Of a stretch of 64,000 bases of DNA, positions 11,926-22,771 are shown piece by piece (position 1 is the first letter of the stretch; each line of letters begins with the position of its first letter). Source of the stretch: Rutpela maculata (taxonomy: Eukaryota > Arthropoda > Insecta > Coleoptera > Cerambycidae). The DNA lies in NCBI GenBank assembly GCA_936432065.2, contig OW386285.2:407232547-407296546 (forward strand). Reading direction: 5' to 3'. The notes below the pieces were generated by a model that ran no database searches, was not told where the DNA came from, and was given only the letters and a program-made list of their open reading frames with translations. The position numbers and the translations under genes were made by a program.

Positions 11926-12786
11926 CCAATCTTAAAAATCAGTCTATTGACAAATTCAGGAAAAATAGGCGTTGTCATCAGCTATGATAAGAATGGTACA
12001 AAACTTACTTAAGAAATCAACATTTTGTGTACTAAAATATATCAATTATTCTTCCACATCTAATTGATAAATTATAAATTATTTAGATATCTTGTTTTAT
12101 GAAAAGTTGACATCCCGTCGGAATATCCGTAGGTAATCGCAGTTGCGGATATCCGTAGGATATCCACAATTCGGATCTTTACAGCTAGTGTCCAGTCAGC
12201 TCAACCATGGGATGACCTAGGGATAATCCCAAATGTGGAACAGCGGGACTATACTAGGATATCCTGAGAATATCGTGTGCTGTCTAGGATAAGTTAAAGT
12301 TGTTATTTAAAAATAAAACACGCACACTACATATATGACAACAACCCAAATCTAAAGTCAAGGCCCTTCGAAAGCGAGTTACACATTAGAGAAATACTGG
12401 CGGTCAATCACGTCCAAGAATCAAACACTATAAGTTAAGTATTATTATTATTATGTCATTATTCAAATTTGTTGGTAAAATTAGGTATTTTTCATATACT
12501 TCTGATAGTTATGAAAGTACATGAATATGTAATGTGCGTACTTTTTCCTTTTTCTCTGTACTTAAAAGAAAAATGAAAGTGGGTACATAGTACCTACATA
12601 CTTTGGATTCATTATCTTTTCGTCATTTATTTTATATTCTTAGTATGTAATTGCATGACGAAAATTTGCTAATAATGCGAAGTAATATAGTATATACCAT
12701 TATCATATGAAATAAAATCATACCCAAAAAGTACGTATATACAATGTGGAACAGCCAAATGGAATAAATTCAATATCTCAATTATT

Positions 12787-12874
12787 TATTTATTTAATTT
12801 TATCTATTTATTTAACGTCGGCCTATTTCCGCTACCAGGACCTATCACCGACGCCAGGAGACGAGCTACCCCTC
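12787..12874 (-). mobile_element. 5'-truncated SINE 3' end with 12-bp target duplication
   Basis: ATCTCAATTATT occurs at 12775-12786 and 12875-12886, exactly flanking 88 bp. The insert matches the last ~60 bp of the 5S-type SINE at 52598-52988 (GTAGCTCGTCTCCTGG through GGAAATAGGCCGACG), followed by an AAAT-type tail. The duplication also restores the mariner inverted repeat when removed, which confirms the insertion. Confidence 0.85.
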
Positions 12875-12949
12875 ATCTCAATTATTATGCATATTTATAA
12901 AAAATCCCGAGACAGTTCGATTTTAGATTCTGAAAGGAAGTAGGGGCTT

Positions 12950-13243
12950 GTGATACCTCACTGGATGAGAGGATTACATACGCAAAATCCTGAAAAGGTT
13001 AATGTTTTGGCGGGGATAATTGGGAACCATGTCATTGGTCTCTTTTTCATTGTTGGCAATTTGAATGGAGATAATTATCTAGCTCTGCTCCAAAATAATG
13101 TGCCAACTTTGGTAAACTTATATCCTGCTCGAGCAAACCCACAAGTTTCAGCAGATGTAATATGGTTCCAGCAGGATGGAGCATCACCACATTACCAATC
13201 GATGTCCGGCAATACCTCGACTTAACATTTCCATATCGGTGGA
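12950..13243 (+). pseudogene. Mariner/Tc1 transposase, N-terminal part of the DDE core (fragment)
   Basis: The frame includes NVLAGIIGNHVIGLFF, a GNLNGDNYL stretch and VIWFQQDGASPHY. These are the standard blocks before and around the second catalytic aspartate (the D of QQDG) in insect Tc1/mariner transposases. After about 13200 the frame shifts, and the family's LDL.FPYRWI block is in another frame up to the insertion point at 13244. The helix-turn-helix region and first aspartate are absent. Family function is cut-and-paste DNA transposition; this copy cannot work. Confidence 0.8.
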
Positions 13244-13245
13244 TA

Positions 13246-15784
13246 CCCAAGGAACAATTTAAAAGTTATTTGGACTTGAGGAGGTTTTAAGAAAGGTTTG
13301 TCACGGTTAGGAAATAGTCATGCGCTTTATTGATGTTGTAGTTAAGGCCTTTTAGGCTTTAAGTATACTTGCTCTTAATAGTAAGCTTTAAAGCATTCTG
13401 TAAGACCTAATTATAAAGCTAATTTGCTTCTAGGATAATATGTATTTGTAATGGGTTTATCATAACCTACATAAAACTCTCCATAAAGCTAATTAGTTTT
13501 ATGAACGTCTTAAATTCCATTTAGATTTAAAGAGGCTTTAAATTATTCTTTATGGTTTTAACATATTTGCAATAAATGCATTTTAAATCCTTTTTAAAAC
13601 TAGACATTTTCAGTGCCTATTAGTACTTATTAAAGGCCATTACAAAACTAGACTCTTAAAACATCCTTGATAAATGTTATGATGAAACCGTTATGAAGAA
13701 AAAAAAGCCTCTATAAATCTAAAAGGCAAATTTTAATTCCATAAAACACTTTCCAAAACCTCAATAAAACATTTATTATAAAAATAATAAACAATATGTC
13801 TGCCTGAAGTGTCGTTGATGCATGTGTGTGTGTGTGTGTTAATTGAAAGCATTTCACGACTTACTGATGTGTAATTAAGTCTTTTTTGGAAAGATGGAAG
13901 AAAATAAAAAAGAGTGGCCATTTTAAAAGGACTGTTAAAACACACACACATACAAATTATTTTGAGGTTAAGTTTTAAGTTTTTTGTATCAAATGTCAAC
14001 GTCCCAAACGTTTTATTACAGCTTTTATCAAGTCCATGTGATCTTCACCAAATTCATTTGCATTTTTGTAAGGAAGGGATTATTTGTGATAGTATACAAA
14101 AAGACTAAAAGGACTTCATTTAGAGTAAATGTTCTAGGTCATTACCATTATTAGAATATATAATTTAATGAGAGGACCAGTGTTGCCAGATCAAAATTTT
14201 AAAAGTTATCAGACGACGCTTTAAAAAGTTACTAAATCTTACTAAAATTTCACTAGATTTGAAATTAAAGCTCTCATCTTTAATTTTCAAAAGTTGCAGT
14301 GTCTGTAGGACACGTAATTTTCTTGAGCTCTCTGAGCACGCGTCCTCTATCTGATTATTTCGTTGCCAGACTTCGTACTCTGTATTGTATTAAACGGTTT
14401 GTAACTAAAAAGTACTGTTTGTCTACGAGACGCTAGAGGGCAACGAGCCCAGGCTATTCGATTGTAGCGATTCACGGTCAATAAACTATACGGTTACCTC
14501 AATTAGCAGCTTTTGACGAGAGAGACACGCGGAGCGGGGAATCAAATGAAAGATATTCTGTTAGGGTCTACAGCCTACGTCAGCTGTAGACACTACAGGC
14601 ATCTTTGTCTGTGTCTTTTGCACGGAAATCAGATATGTCTGTCTCTTTCATTCGATTCCCCGCTCCGCGCGTCTCTCTCGTCTAAAAGCTGCTGATCGAG
14701 GTACCGTAGAATTTACTGACCGTAGTAGCGATTAACGTGAACAATTCTGTATTAAATGGATCGCAACTCGAATTTACTGTTTGTCTACCTACCAGTAGAG
14801 GGCAATAAATTAGATGATTCAAAAATCATTAAAAATGGGCATTTTCATAAAAGTTTTCACTAAATCACTAGATTTAAAAAAATCACCAGATCTAGTGAAA
14901 TTTCACTAGACCTGGCAACACTGGAGAGGACTGTAAAATGACAATTAGGTTTTTAGTTGGCCGGCCATGTTTTTCTTGTTATATAAAAATATTCAAGGTC
15001 AATCTCACAATTATAATGATCAATAATTATCACTTTTTCTTTAGCAAATTAATGTAGAATTACAAGAAACGACTGAAAAATACCTTGGGAACCGAGAAAC
15101 AGCCCACTTTTTTAAATTTGCTGATTACGTGTGTCTATGCAAATTTTGTATGGATATTAAAATCATTATTATTTCTGAGGGGCTCTTGTTTTTTGGGCCT
15201 TTCTTATGTAGTTTTAACGATACACTGCCGTTTGTTTTAATTTTTTTGTCATACCTGATGGCTTTTTATTACCTTTTAAATCCGCCTTAGAGAGGTTATA
15301 GTGCTCTACGCTTTATACATTTCAAATTCCATTTTATCTTCATTAAGTCTGATGGTGTGTTTGCTTAAATCAGTTTAGAAAAAATAAATGCAATAATAAA
15401 ATTATTTGGATTCCTTCGTGGACATTCTTATAACTTCTCAGTTTTAATATGGACTTATAAGAGTTTTAAAAACCAGTTTAGCCAGGTAGCCTTCTAGGTG
15501 TCTTCTAGAAATGCAGGAAGCTAACAGAAAATCTTCTGACAACTTTAAAATAGGTTTTAAGAAAGGTTTTAAAACGGCCCGAACAAGGTTTTCAAGAGCA
15601 GCACTATGCCTCACTAAGGAGTTTTATGATGGAATTTAAAAAGGCCTTAACAACCTTCATAAGGGTGGGCCCTTTTAGTCTACAAGTCGCTTTATGATGG
15701 TATTAAGGATATTGTTACAGGCATTTTATAAATAGTTTTATAGCACCCTTGTATACATTTAAGAAACTAAAATTGTTCCTTGGG
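13246..15784. mobile_element. TA-target DNA element (2539 bp) inside the mariner transposase
   Basis: Perfect 15-bp terminal inverted repeats CCCAAGGAACAATTT, flanked by TA at 13244-13245 and 15785-15786. The transposase reading on both sides is colinear across the insert (RWI before, GRRG after, then IEWPACSPDL). The internal sequence is rich in AAGGCCTTTTA-like imperfect inverted repeats and shows no transposase, so it is a non-autonomous Tc1/mariner-type or similar element. It carries the hAT insertion at 14178-14923. Confidence 0.85.
14178..14923. mobile_element. hAT MITE (746 bp) nested in the TA-target element
   Basis: Identical 8-bp target duplications GAGAGGAC at 14170-14177 and 14924-14931. 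Terminal inverted repeats read CAGTGTTGCCAGATC and, inverted, CAGTGTTGCCAGGTC. CAGTG starts plus 8-bp duplications are diagnostic of hAT. The core is a palindrome (about 14490-14540 with 14650-14700, GC-rich CGCGGAGCGGGGAATC) flanked by a direct repeat of a TACTGTTTGTCTAC block. No transposase is encoded. Confidence 0.9.
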
Positions 15785-15786
15785 TA

Positions 15787-16010
15787 GGGAGGCGAGGATA
15801 GAATGGCCAGCATGTTCTCCCGATCTTAAATGTCTTTCTATGGGGATATGTGAAAAGTATAGTGTACAAAACTAAGCCACTAAGCCGACTTAAGAAGAAG
15901 AATACCGGATCTGGTTAGGTTGGAAAACGTTAGAATAAATTTTTAATTACGATTAGGACGCTGCCAAAACGTCCAAGAAACTCATTTTGAACATTTACTA
16001 CATTGAAGTT
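15787..16010 (+). pseudogene. Mariner/Tc1 transposase, C-terminal part (fragment)
   Basis: Resumes the transposase of 12950-13243 after the insertion. The remnant RIEWPACSPDLK matches the IEWPxRSPDL block just before the third catalytic aspartate. It then decays through stops, with a later HFEHLL-like end about 30 codons before the inverted repeat. One base is out of frame directly after the insertion. Confidence 0.75.
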
Positions 16011-16306
16011 AAGTTTGCTGTAGTGAATTACGTTAAGCACATTAATTAATTTGTTTACCGTTAATTTTTGCTATAAATATTAAAACCATAGCATTTTTTA
16101 ATAGAGAATGAAGAGACCTTTCAAATGAGGTATCATATTTAAAAATTTAGGGGTTGCAACTGCCACTAGAAGGAGGTTGAATTTAGGGATGATATTGTAC
16201 GTTGCAGGATGTCATTTCATAATCCAAAATCGACGTGTTCGGTATTTTTTATAAATGATGCACAATAATTGAGATACTGAATTTATACCATTTGGCTGTT
16301 CCACAC

Positions 16307-17508
16307 TATATAAATCATATACACACTCTAAGTACAAACTGTGTTATATGGGCTATAAGTGGACGCTTTTGCCGAAGACGCTTCACCTAGGAATAAATAA
16401 CTAATTCAGATAACAGATAATATAGACCGCTATACATATATCTAAATAGGTATACAATGAGTTTTACTAATATGCATAAGCGTTATCATATCCTGGCAGC
16501 CACCAAAATCTAGAAATGCTTTACTGGTTGCCTAATAGTAAATGTGCCTAGATGATTCTTTGCAATCTCTACTACAGGGTGAATCCATTTTAATTCGCTT
16601 AATAATTTTAAGAGCGTACAGAAAGATGGAATAGGATACAGAAGAAAAACAAAAAGTTAATAAATAAAAAGTGCAAAATAAAAGGGAAGTTTTGTGTAAA
16701 TGCCTTTACAGATTTATTCTATATTCGAGGCGGACTAATTCACCATTTGAAAATTTTACAGCTTGTAAGTTTGCAATTAAGACATTTATTATTATTAATT
16801 ATTTCAAAAATTTTTGACGAATAAAATTTTCCAAAAATGAACTAGAATGAACCAATGTTTCCAATCAGTATGTAAATGAGCGAGGAATCGATTTAAAATT
16901 CAGTTAACGTATTACAAAAAAAAGAAACAATCAATCTTCTTCGGCTTAAAAATTATAACTGTTTATTGAAAAGTTTGCTTAACAAATATGTTCCCATGCT
17001 CATTACTACTTTTCTATGAACTATTAATTAAACTAATTTTCATGTGCTGGATATCCCGGATGGACGAAAACAATAAAACAATTAATTGAAAATAAAGAAT
17101 ACCTTTACTACAAACATATAAAGGATGCTTTTTTATAGAATTTCGCAATAAACAGCAGAAAAAGTATGAATAATTGAACTTGGGTTGAATTTTCTTTTTC
17201 CGTTCTACGACACTACCTTGGAAAATATCTATAATAAAAGCAACAAGCTAAAAACGTACTCTTCGCCTTTTCACTGAACTTTTTATATAATTGTTACACA
17301 TTCTATAGGATACTCTTCGCAGTTTTTTGTAAATAATGTTAGTTTTAGACATTTTTAATTTTATAGTGTAAAATAAAATAAAAATAAAAAAAACCATGCC
17401 AAAACCACAGTTTAAAAATATACAGTTGGGTCACTTCCCCTCATTTTTGTCCAAGACCCCCCACTCACGCTATCGACGCGTGGACTACACTCAGTAGCAA
17501 CTGTGGGT
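16307..17508. other. Intergenic, no gene seen
   Basis: AT-rich. About 45 bp at 16680-16725 (GGGAAGTTTTGTGTAAATGC) resembles 39243-39290. Nothing else could be supported. Confidence 0.5.
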
Positions 17509-18269
17509 TAGAGTTGGGCGATTCGACTCTTTTTTAGGATTCGTACCAAATGAATCCGTATCAAGAAAAGATTCGTATCGAGAGATTCGTACGATTCGTA
17601 CCACTTCGTATCACTGATTCCATGATACTAAACAGTATCATGTACTGATTCGTACCATTCGTATGTTTCGTACCACTGATTCCATGATACGAAACAGTAT
17701 CATGTACTGATCCGTACCATTCGTACTATTCGTACCCACACTTCCACTCCACTAGTGTTCAGCATAGATTATAGAATATTATATGTGGTGTTAGTTAGGG
17801 TCAGAGTATTATAATGTTATATTAACCATACAATGTAAACTTTTAGGACTTCGAGCACCTTCTATTTCATTAATAATTTCGTCGTCGTCATTAGACATCA
17901 GTAAAAAGATAGATAGATAGCGTTTATTTAAACATATTATATACATATTTGTATCATATTACGTATAAAAACAGAGAATTTTTTCAATTATGAGATTATG
18001 AGTATTTTAAAATCTGAAATCTCCAGTTCAAACGCGCGGTCCCCATCCACCGTTTGAAGTTTAACCTTATACAGCTGGCCCAGTATCGCATCGCAATACC
18101 GGTACCGAAATTCCATATTCGTACCAATCGTATCGTTGATACGAAATGTATCAATCGTATCGGCGATACGAAATGTACGAATCTTTTATTTTTGTGGGAT
18201 TCGTATCATTCGTACCACTGCAAGGATTCGTACCAATGATACGAATCATACGAGTACTACCCACCTCTA
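17509..18269. mobile_element. hAT MITE (761 bp) rich in ATTCGTACC motifs
   Basis: Identical 8-bp duplications CTGTGGGT at 17501-17508 and 18270-18277. The ends read TAGAGTTGGGC and, inverted, TAGAGGTGGGT. Both subterminal regions are degenerate arrays of ATTCGTACC/GATACGAA in both orientations, as often seen at transposase-binding ends. A short AGAT microsatellite lies at about 17908. No protein is encoded. Confidence 0.85.
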
Positions 18270-18908
18270 CTGTGGGTTATTGATACCGTGTTTCTAACCT
18301 AAACGCAAAATTAGGTTATTATTTTATTTTGAATGCAAATAGAAACAGTTGTAAAAACCAATACTGATACTGATAGAAAATATCATTCTGCTCCCTGGTT
18401 GTTCAAGCAGTACCTGTGCTAGAGTGATCGTTTAATTTTTTCCCGTTTTCCTAAAGTTGAACCAAGGTAAGTTAAAGTCACCAATAATAATTTTTTTCGT
18501 GTTCTGTATCGAATTTTGTATTGAATGGACACTTTTTCAATAATTGTGCCCAGTACTCGTGTCAGCATTGATAATTTTTGTATCGATTTCTTCTAATTTA
18601 GTTAATAAGAGCCAAATAATAACAGCTACACGTTTTGCTATTTAAAGACCTGTAGGTAAATAGAAAAGCAAATGTTTTTCATATCATTTTGTAGCCACAC
18701 TTTTTAGTATTAAAAGAAGTTTTTTACTTTGAACAGAAAATTTTATATATGTAGTTTAAATTCATTGATCATATTCAATGATCATGTCGTGAAGTGCATG
18801 GTTTGATGTAAATGCTTTGACACATTTGAAAGCAGTAGTTGTTTGTTGGATAAACTGTGTTACATATATGTACTTATAATTTTATTAATATAATTTAATA
18901 TTTGCCAG
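18270..18908. other. Intergenic or intronic, no gene seen
   Basis: No repeat or coding region recognised. It would be intron if the exon at 18909-19067 is real. Confidence 0.4.
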
Positions 18909-19067
18909 GTTACTTGTGGAAACAATTCGTAGATAAATCTGAAGATAATAAATACAGTTCAGAAAAATGTTGTGTTCAACAATTTGGGTATGCAGTGTGC
19001 ATTTCAAAAACGAGTATGCAAGACGATTCATATAAAAATGATACATTACCCTCATTGTTTCGTCTTG
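18909..19067 (+). CDS. Exon-like open frame with splice signals (hypothetical, partial)
   Basis: A 159-nt open stretch starts directly after an acceptor (TTTGCCAG) and ends at a consensus donor (G|GTGAGT). It encodes 52 full codons, beginning YLWKQFVDKSEDNKY, with a CC pair near the middle and a LPSLFRL end. A downstream acceptor (TTTTATTTTACAG, exon from 19375) would add two bases and an immediate TAA at 19377-19379. AATAAA follows at 19593-19598. This fits the last two exons of a gene, but upstream exons were not found and no family was recognised. The W-x-x-F...ED.KY pattern is loosely like BED-type zinc fingers of hAT-derived proteins. A chance arrangement cannot be excluded. Confidence 0.35.
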
Positions 19068-19852
19068 GTGAGTATACCTATTAAATAAATATAAAAATAT
19101 GATTTGATGTTTTTGATGAGCACGATTATTTGTTTCATAAGTATGTAGTAAAAAATAGAAAAAAATCATTATTCAGTTTGTAAAATATAGTTGTTATAAT
19201 TTTCGTTTTTTAGAGAATTGATTTGTTCAAAATTTGCAATATAAATATAAATAAAAAAGGTGAACTACAATAATTTTTAGATAAAAAATCATTTCGCTTT
19301 GAATTCTTATTTTCTGTTTGTTAGTTACCTACTTAGGAACATATTTTTATTAAAAATAATGTTTTATTTTACAGAATAATCCATACAAAGTAAGGATGAC
19401 CATCGTCTAATAACCTCAACGTCTCGTTTAAAAGATATAAGCCATCAAGTGTTGTTGTTTTACTTTAGTAATAGGTACCAACTTGCTTTATCATCAATTG
19501 CAATTTGTACTCTCGTCTTTTTTATTGCATTTGTCACGTATGTAGGTAAATATAAATAGAAATATTTTTAAAATGTGTTTATTCTTAATTTTAATAAAAT
19601 AGTCGTAATATTTAATTGAAAAAAAAAATACAAACTCCTGATTGTTAAGTTTCATAATACTTTATTTACTTTATGTTTATTGATGGTTTCTCACTGTATT
19701 ATATTATTATATATCCATCTATTATATTTTTCTTACTTATTTGTTAATCATTAGCAAATATAGAATGAATCAATCTGTTATTAAATAATGTTTATAATAT
19801 ATTTATTGGAAATTTATATGTGATTATAGTTTTCAATAGTTATTTATCTAAG

Positions 19853-20347
19853 CCCGCTATGAAATTTCAAATTTTAAATGCATTTTTGACGTTACGAAAT
19901 GTGACATTTTTCATAACTGTCAGTTTCCAGTTTCATTACATAACTAGTGATGTAATGTATTTTTTTTTCCTATTTTAAAGCGGGATTAGATAAAATTTTG
20001 TAACGTTATGCAAAATTAATTTTATTTGGCTCATGTAATTTGCAAAACTCGCTCTCTTCGCTCGCTTGTTTTGGCAAATATTAGATTCGTCAAATAAAAT
20101 TAGTCTTTTTATAACTGGTTACGTAAATAACTATTACGTAACCAGTTATGAAAATTAATTTTTCATAACGTGTTAAGTACAAAATTTTATCTAATCGTAC
20201 TTTAAAATAGAAAGTAAATGACAGAAATCAATACGTAAAAATTCATTACATCATTAGTTCAGTAATGAAATTGGAAACTGACAATTATGAAAAATGTGAC
20301 GTTTCATAACGTCAAAAATGCATTTAAAATTTGATATTTCATAACGG
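19853..20347. repeat. Fold-back element with ~240-bp arms
   Basis: The left end CCCGCTATGAAATTTC and the right end (inverted, CCCGTTATGAAATATC) start arms that pair through TTTTAAATGCATTTTTGACG, GTCAGTTTCCA and TTAGATAAAATTTTGTA. A nested self-complementary block lies at about 20115-20155 (ACTGGTTACGTAA). The central loop has CTCGCTCTCTTCGCTCGC. No clear target duplication was found, so the superfamily is unassigned. Confidence 0.75.
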
Positions 20348-20898
20348 GGGAGGAAATACAAATATTTTGAATAAAAATTTATTTACTTATTTAAAAGAAA
20401 TTTTTTAGGTCCTACTCTTAAAAAAAACACTCATATTTTACTTATACATTTATTTTTTACAATTAATTATTTTTTATTCTCCAATAATGAGTGTTTTAAA
20501 GTATTTACCTAACTAGTATATTAGCGTGCCCAGATTAGGGCAACAATATACAGAAAGTAGGTATTTTCATAATAAATAAAAAAGTGTGTAAGTTGTGATT
20601 TGCATAATACGTAAATAATATTCTCTAAACATTATACATTTATGTTTGTTTGTTTAAAAAGCAAATTCTTATTTAATTTTAATTAACTAGCTATAAATCT
20701 ACAATGTTTTATGTATAACCTACCATTAAACAAATTTGTGCGATTAAGGTATATTAGGAAAGTAACACAAGGTATCATTACTGTAAGAAGTTACAATTAG
20801 AAACTAATACAGCAGTAAATTTGCTTAAATTTTTTTTTTCAAAAGATACCTATAACATTATTTTGTTATTACTAAAAGTACAAAACATGTATTTAAAA
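20348..20898. other. Intergenic, no gene seen
   Basis: AT-rich, no repeats or frames supported. Confidence 0.5.
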
Positions 20899-21150
20899 TC
20901 ATAGATATGTCTCATCTTTCTCTTCGATTGCAGGCAGTATGTTTGTTCCTGAATATTTATTTTCTGAGGAATTTTTTGTCGAAACAGCATGATTTAGTGA
21001 TATGTTAATTGCTTCTATTATTTTAGTTGAGAAGCATAAAGAATCCTTCTCAATTGAAATATTACTTAAATTGTTCACAATATTCCTATGTACTGTACCA
21101 TTTAATTCAACATTGCAATTTCTTCTATAGGCATATTTTTCCCTAATAAA
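20899..21150 (-). pseudogene. Antisense open frame without ATG, probable coding remnant
   Basis: On the minus strand, a frame open from 21150 down to TGA at 20901-20899 gives 83 residues. It includes REKYAYRRNCNVELNG, NNLSNISIEKDSLCFS and NILPAIEEKDETYL. The amino-acid mix is protein-like despite AT-rich DNA. Just upstream (about 21151-21300, other frames) sits a further protein-like stretch, MKKIFMMRAEAKCERWKG followed by NYISDHKNKSRII. This could join with one frameshift and two stops. A strong acceptor-like sequence precedes it near 21303. No family was recognised, and it may be a transposon ORF or a dead host exon. Confidence 0.35.
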
Positions 21151-21593
21151 TTATTCTAGATTTATTTTTGTGATCTGAAATATAGTTGCCCTTCCACCTT
21201 TCGCACTTTGCCTCTGCTCTCATCATAAAAATTTTCTTCATGTCCTCCGATTCCATTCATCATGAACCCAAAATGTCCCAGCGTGCTGATAAATCTGTAA
21301 TATATTCCAACAGTAGTAAGGAAAAATGAACAATTATATAATTATAATGTTACATAACTAACTAAAAATAGATCTGTTTTGAATTTGACAAAATACACGA
21401 AGGATTATTTAGAGTTTAACAATGAATTTTTGTGAATGTTGCAAATTACCCTCAACTGATTGTTAATTTTGAAATGAAGCACCCAAAGCGAAAGGTTTGC
21501 AATATGGTGTACAGACATCGTCAATTAAGTACTTAAGAGGAAACATGTCCACATAAATTAGACCATGAATATCTTGTAGTACAGATATGAAAT

Positions 21594-21745
21594 ATCGGTA
21601 TTGTAGTGCAGTGGGCCAAAGCGCATAGGAGAAGAGCACACTTGGCCACACGGTTTATCGTGTACTGGGTTTGATTCCCAGTTCCGATGCTTGCAATGTC
21701 GGTGGGTAATGGCTTTGGACTTGAGAGTTGTGTATATATGTATGT
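21594..21745 (+). mobile_element. tRNA-like SINE head (class II tRNA shape)
   Basis: A perfect T-arm is present: CTGGG, loop TTTGATT, CCCAG (21665-21681), with a B-box one base from consensus. ATCGGTA (21594-21600) pairs at 6 of 7 positions with TTCCGAT (21682-21688) as an acceptor stem. A D-arm (GTGC/GCGC) and a long-variable-arm-like stem (ACACG/CGTGT) lie between. At 95 nt the head has class II (Leu/Ser) proportions, but no proper anticodon stem was found. The unrelated tail after it ends in TATG repeats, so this is a SINE or tRNA pseudogene, not a working tRNA. Confidence 0.5.
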
Positions 21746-22674
21746 ATATGTTTTATGCTTAATACTCAAAAAAATAGGAAGAAAATATAAAAAAACACTA
21801 GACAAACTAGACTATGAAGCACCGAAATTACCTGGAGAATGAGATACCATAAGAAAAATTCCAGCGGTTGACTCTTTACCAAAAATGATTTTATGCTACT
21901 CCTAATATCTACCAAATGATGGCATAAGTCCATGAGATACTATTCAAAATAAAGACCAGGGATAAATAATTTTTAAAAACGTGATGAATTTTGTTGAGCT
22001 GCGATTTATCGTATATATTATAGAAAGGGCAAAACATCGATATTTTTTTGGTCAATTTATATGTAAATCTAATTTTAATATTAATATATAAAATACTCCC
22101 ATTACCAGATATTTTTGTACAATACACATACCTGGTCCACATTTCTTATTACTTCCATTACTCTTTAAGTAAGAATTTAGCCTTCGAAGTTATATCATGA
22201 TTTAAACTTCTGTAACAAAAAAAATATTAAGATACGATTTTTTATGTCAAAATAGTGGTTTATTTATTTATCCATTAATAATAAAACTACAAGTTCTTAA
22301 ATTATTTAAGAATAAATTTAATAACATACCTGGTATAAGCTCAGTTTCCAATACAATTTTTAGAGTCCTACGAATTTCATTAATATTGTTTGATTCTCGC
22401 CTTTATAGTGTACGTTATGTAGCAACATGAGAATGTTTATTGTTTTAAATATTCAAATTATTGCATTTTGTATTCTGATTATTTACAACATAACCAATAA
22501 ATTTGACAAGCCATAGTGACATTTCACCACAGGTCTAGCACCTCTAGTTGCTCGATTTTAAAATTGGCGCGTTCCCCTACATGCGCGTAGACTACACTCA
22601 CTCGTTCTGGACTAGACATAAAAAACCAAACTAAGGTCCACTGAAGTCCATAATGAAAAAATAGAGTGGGTATA
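21746..22674. other. Intergenic, no gene seen
   Basis: No coding region or element boundary supported. Confidence 0.5.
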
Positions 22675-22771
22675 CTGTATATTCCTCTACTGTGCCAAAA
22701 CCCATTTGGATTTCGAACCCGGGACCCTTGGATTCAGAGTCAAAGGCGTAAGAACTACACCACCACCTTAC
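22675..22771 (-). mobile_element. SINE with tRNA-Gln-like head
   Basis: On the minus strand the sequence reads GTGGTGTAGTTCTTACG (A-box region), then GACTCTGAATCC, then GGGTTCGAAATCC (B-box). The anticodon-arm block is the one known from eukaryotic tRNA-Gln(CUG). The T-loop carries an extra base and the acceptor ends do not pair, so it is not a functional tRNA. The 3' tail would run toward 22640. Boundaries and target duplication could not be fixed. Confidence 0.6.

Larger units (their letters stand above)
9953..12286. mobile_element. Outer element with GGATATCC-rich ends
   Basis: The left end CCCAGACAATACAAGG and the right end (read inverted, CCTAGACAGCACACG) look like terminal inverted repeats. 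Both flanks (9960-10190 and 12115-12280) are packed with degenerate GGATATCC palindromes. Between them sits the fold-back at 10225-11925. No coding region was recognised and no target duplication is obvious. Confidence 0.45.
12742..16306 (+). mobile_element. Mariner/Tc1-type transposon, interrupted by three insertions
   Basis: Terminal inverted repeats start at TGTGG 12745 and end at 16305. Both read TGTGGAACAGCCAAATGG and continue through TATCTCAATTATT (left copy split by a SINE). TA lies next to both ends. The interior encodes a broken transposase in two blocks, 12950-13243 and 15787-16010, separated by a 2539-bp insertion at a TA. Without the inserts the element would be about 0.9 kb, so it was already internally deleted. 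Confidence 0.8.

Noticed and set aside
22675..22771. Functional tRNA-Gln gene
   Set aside because: Acceptor stem does not pair and the T-loop has an extra base.
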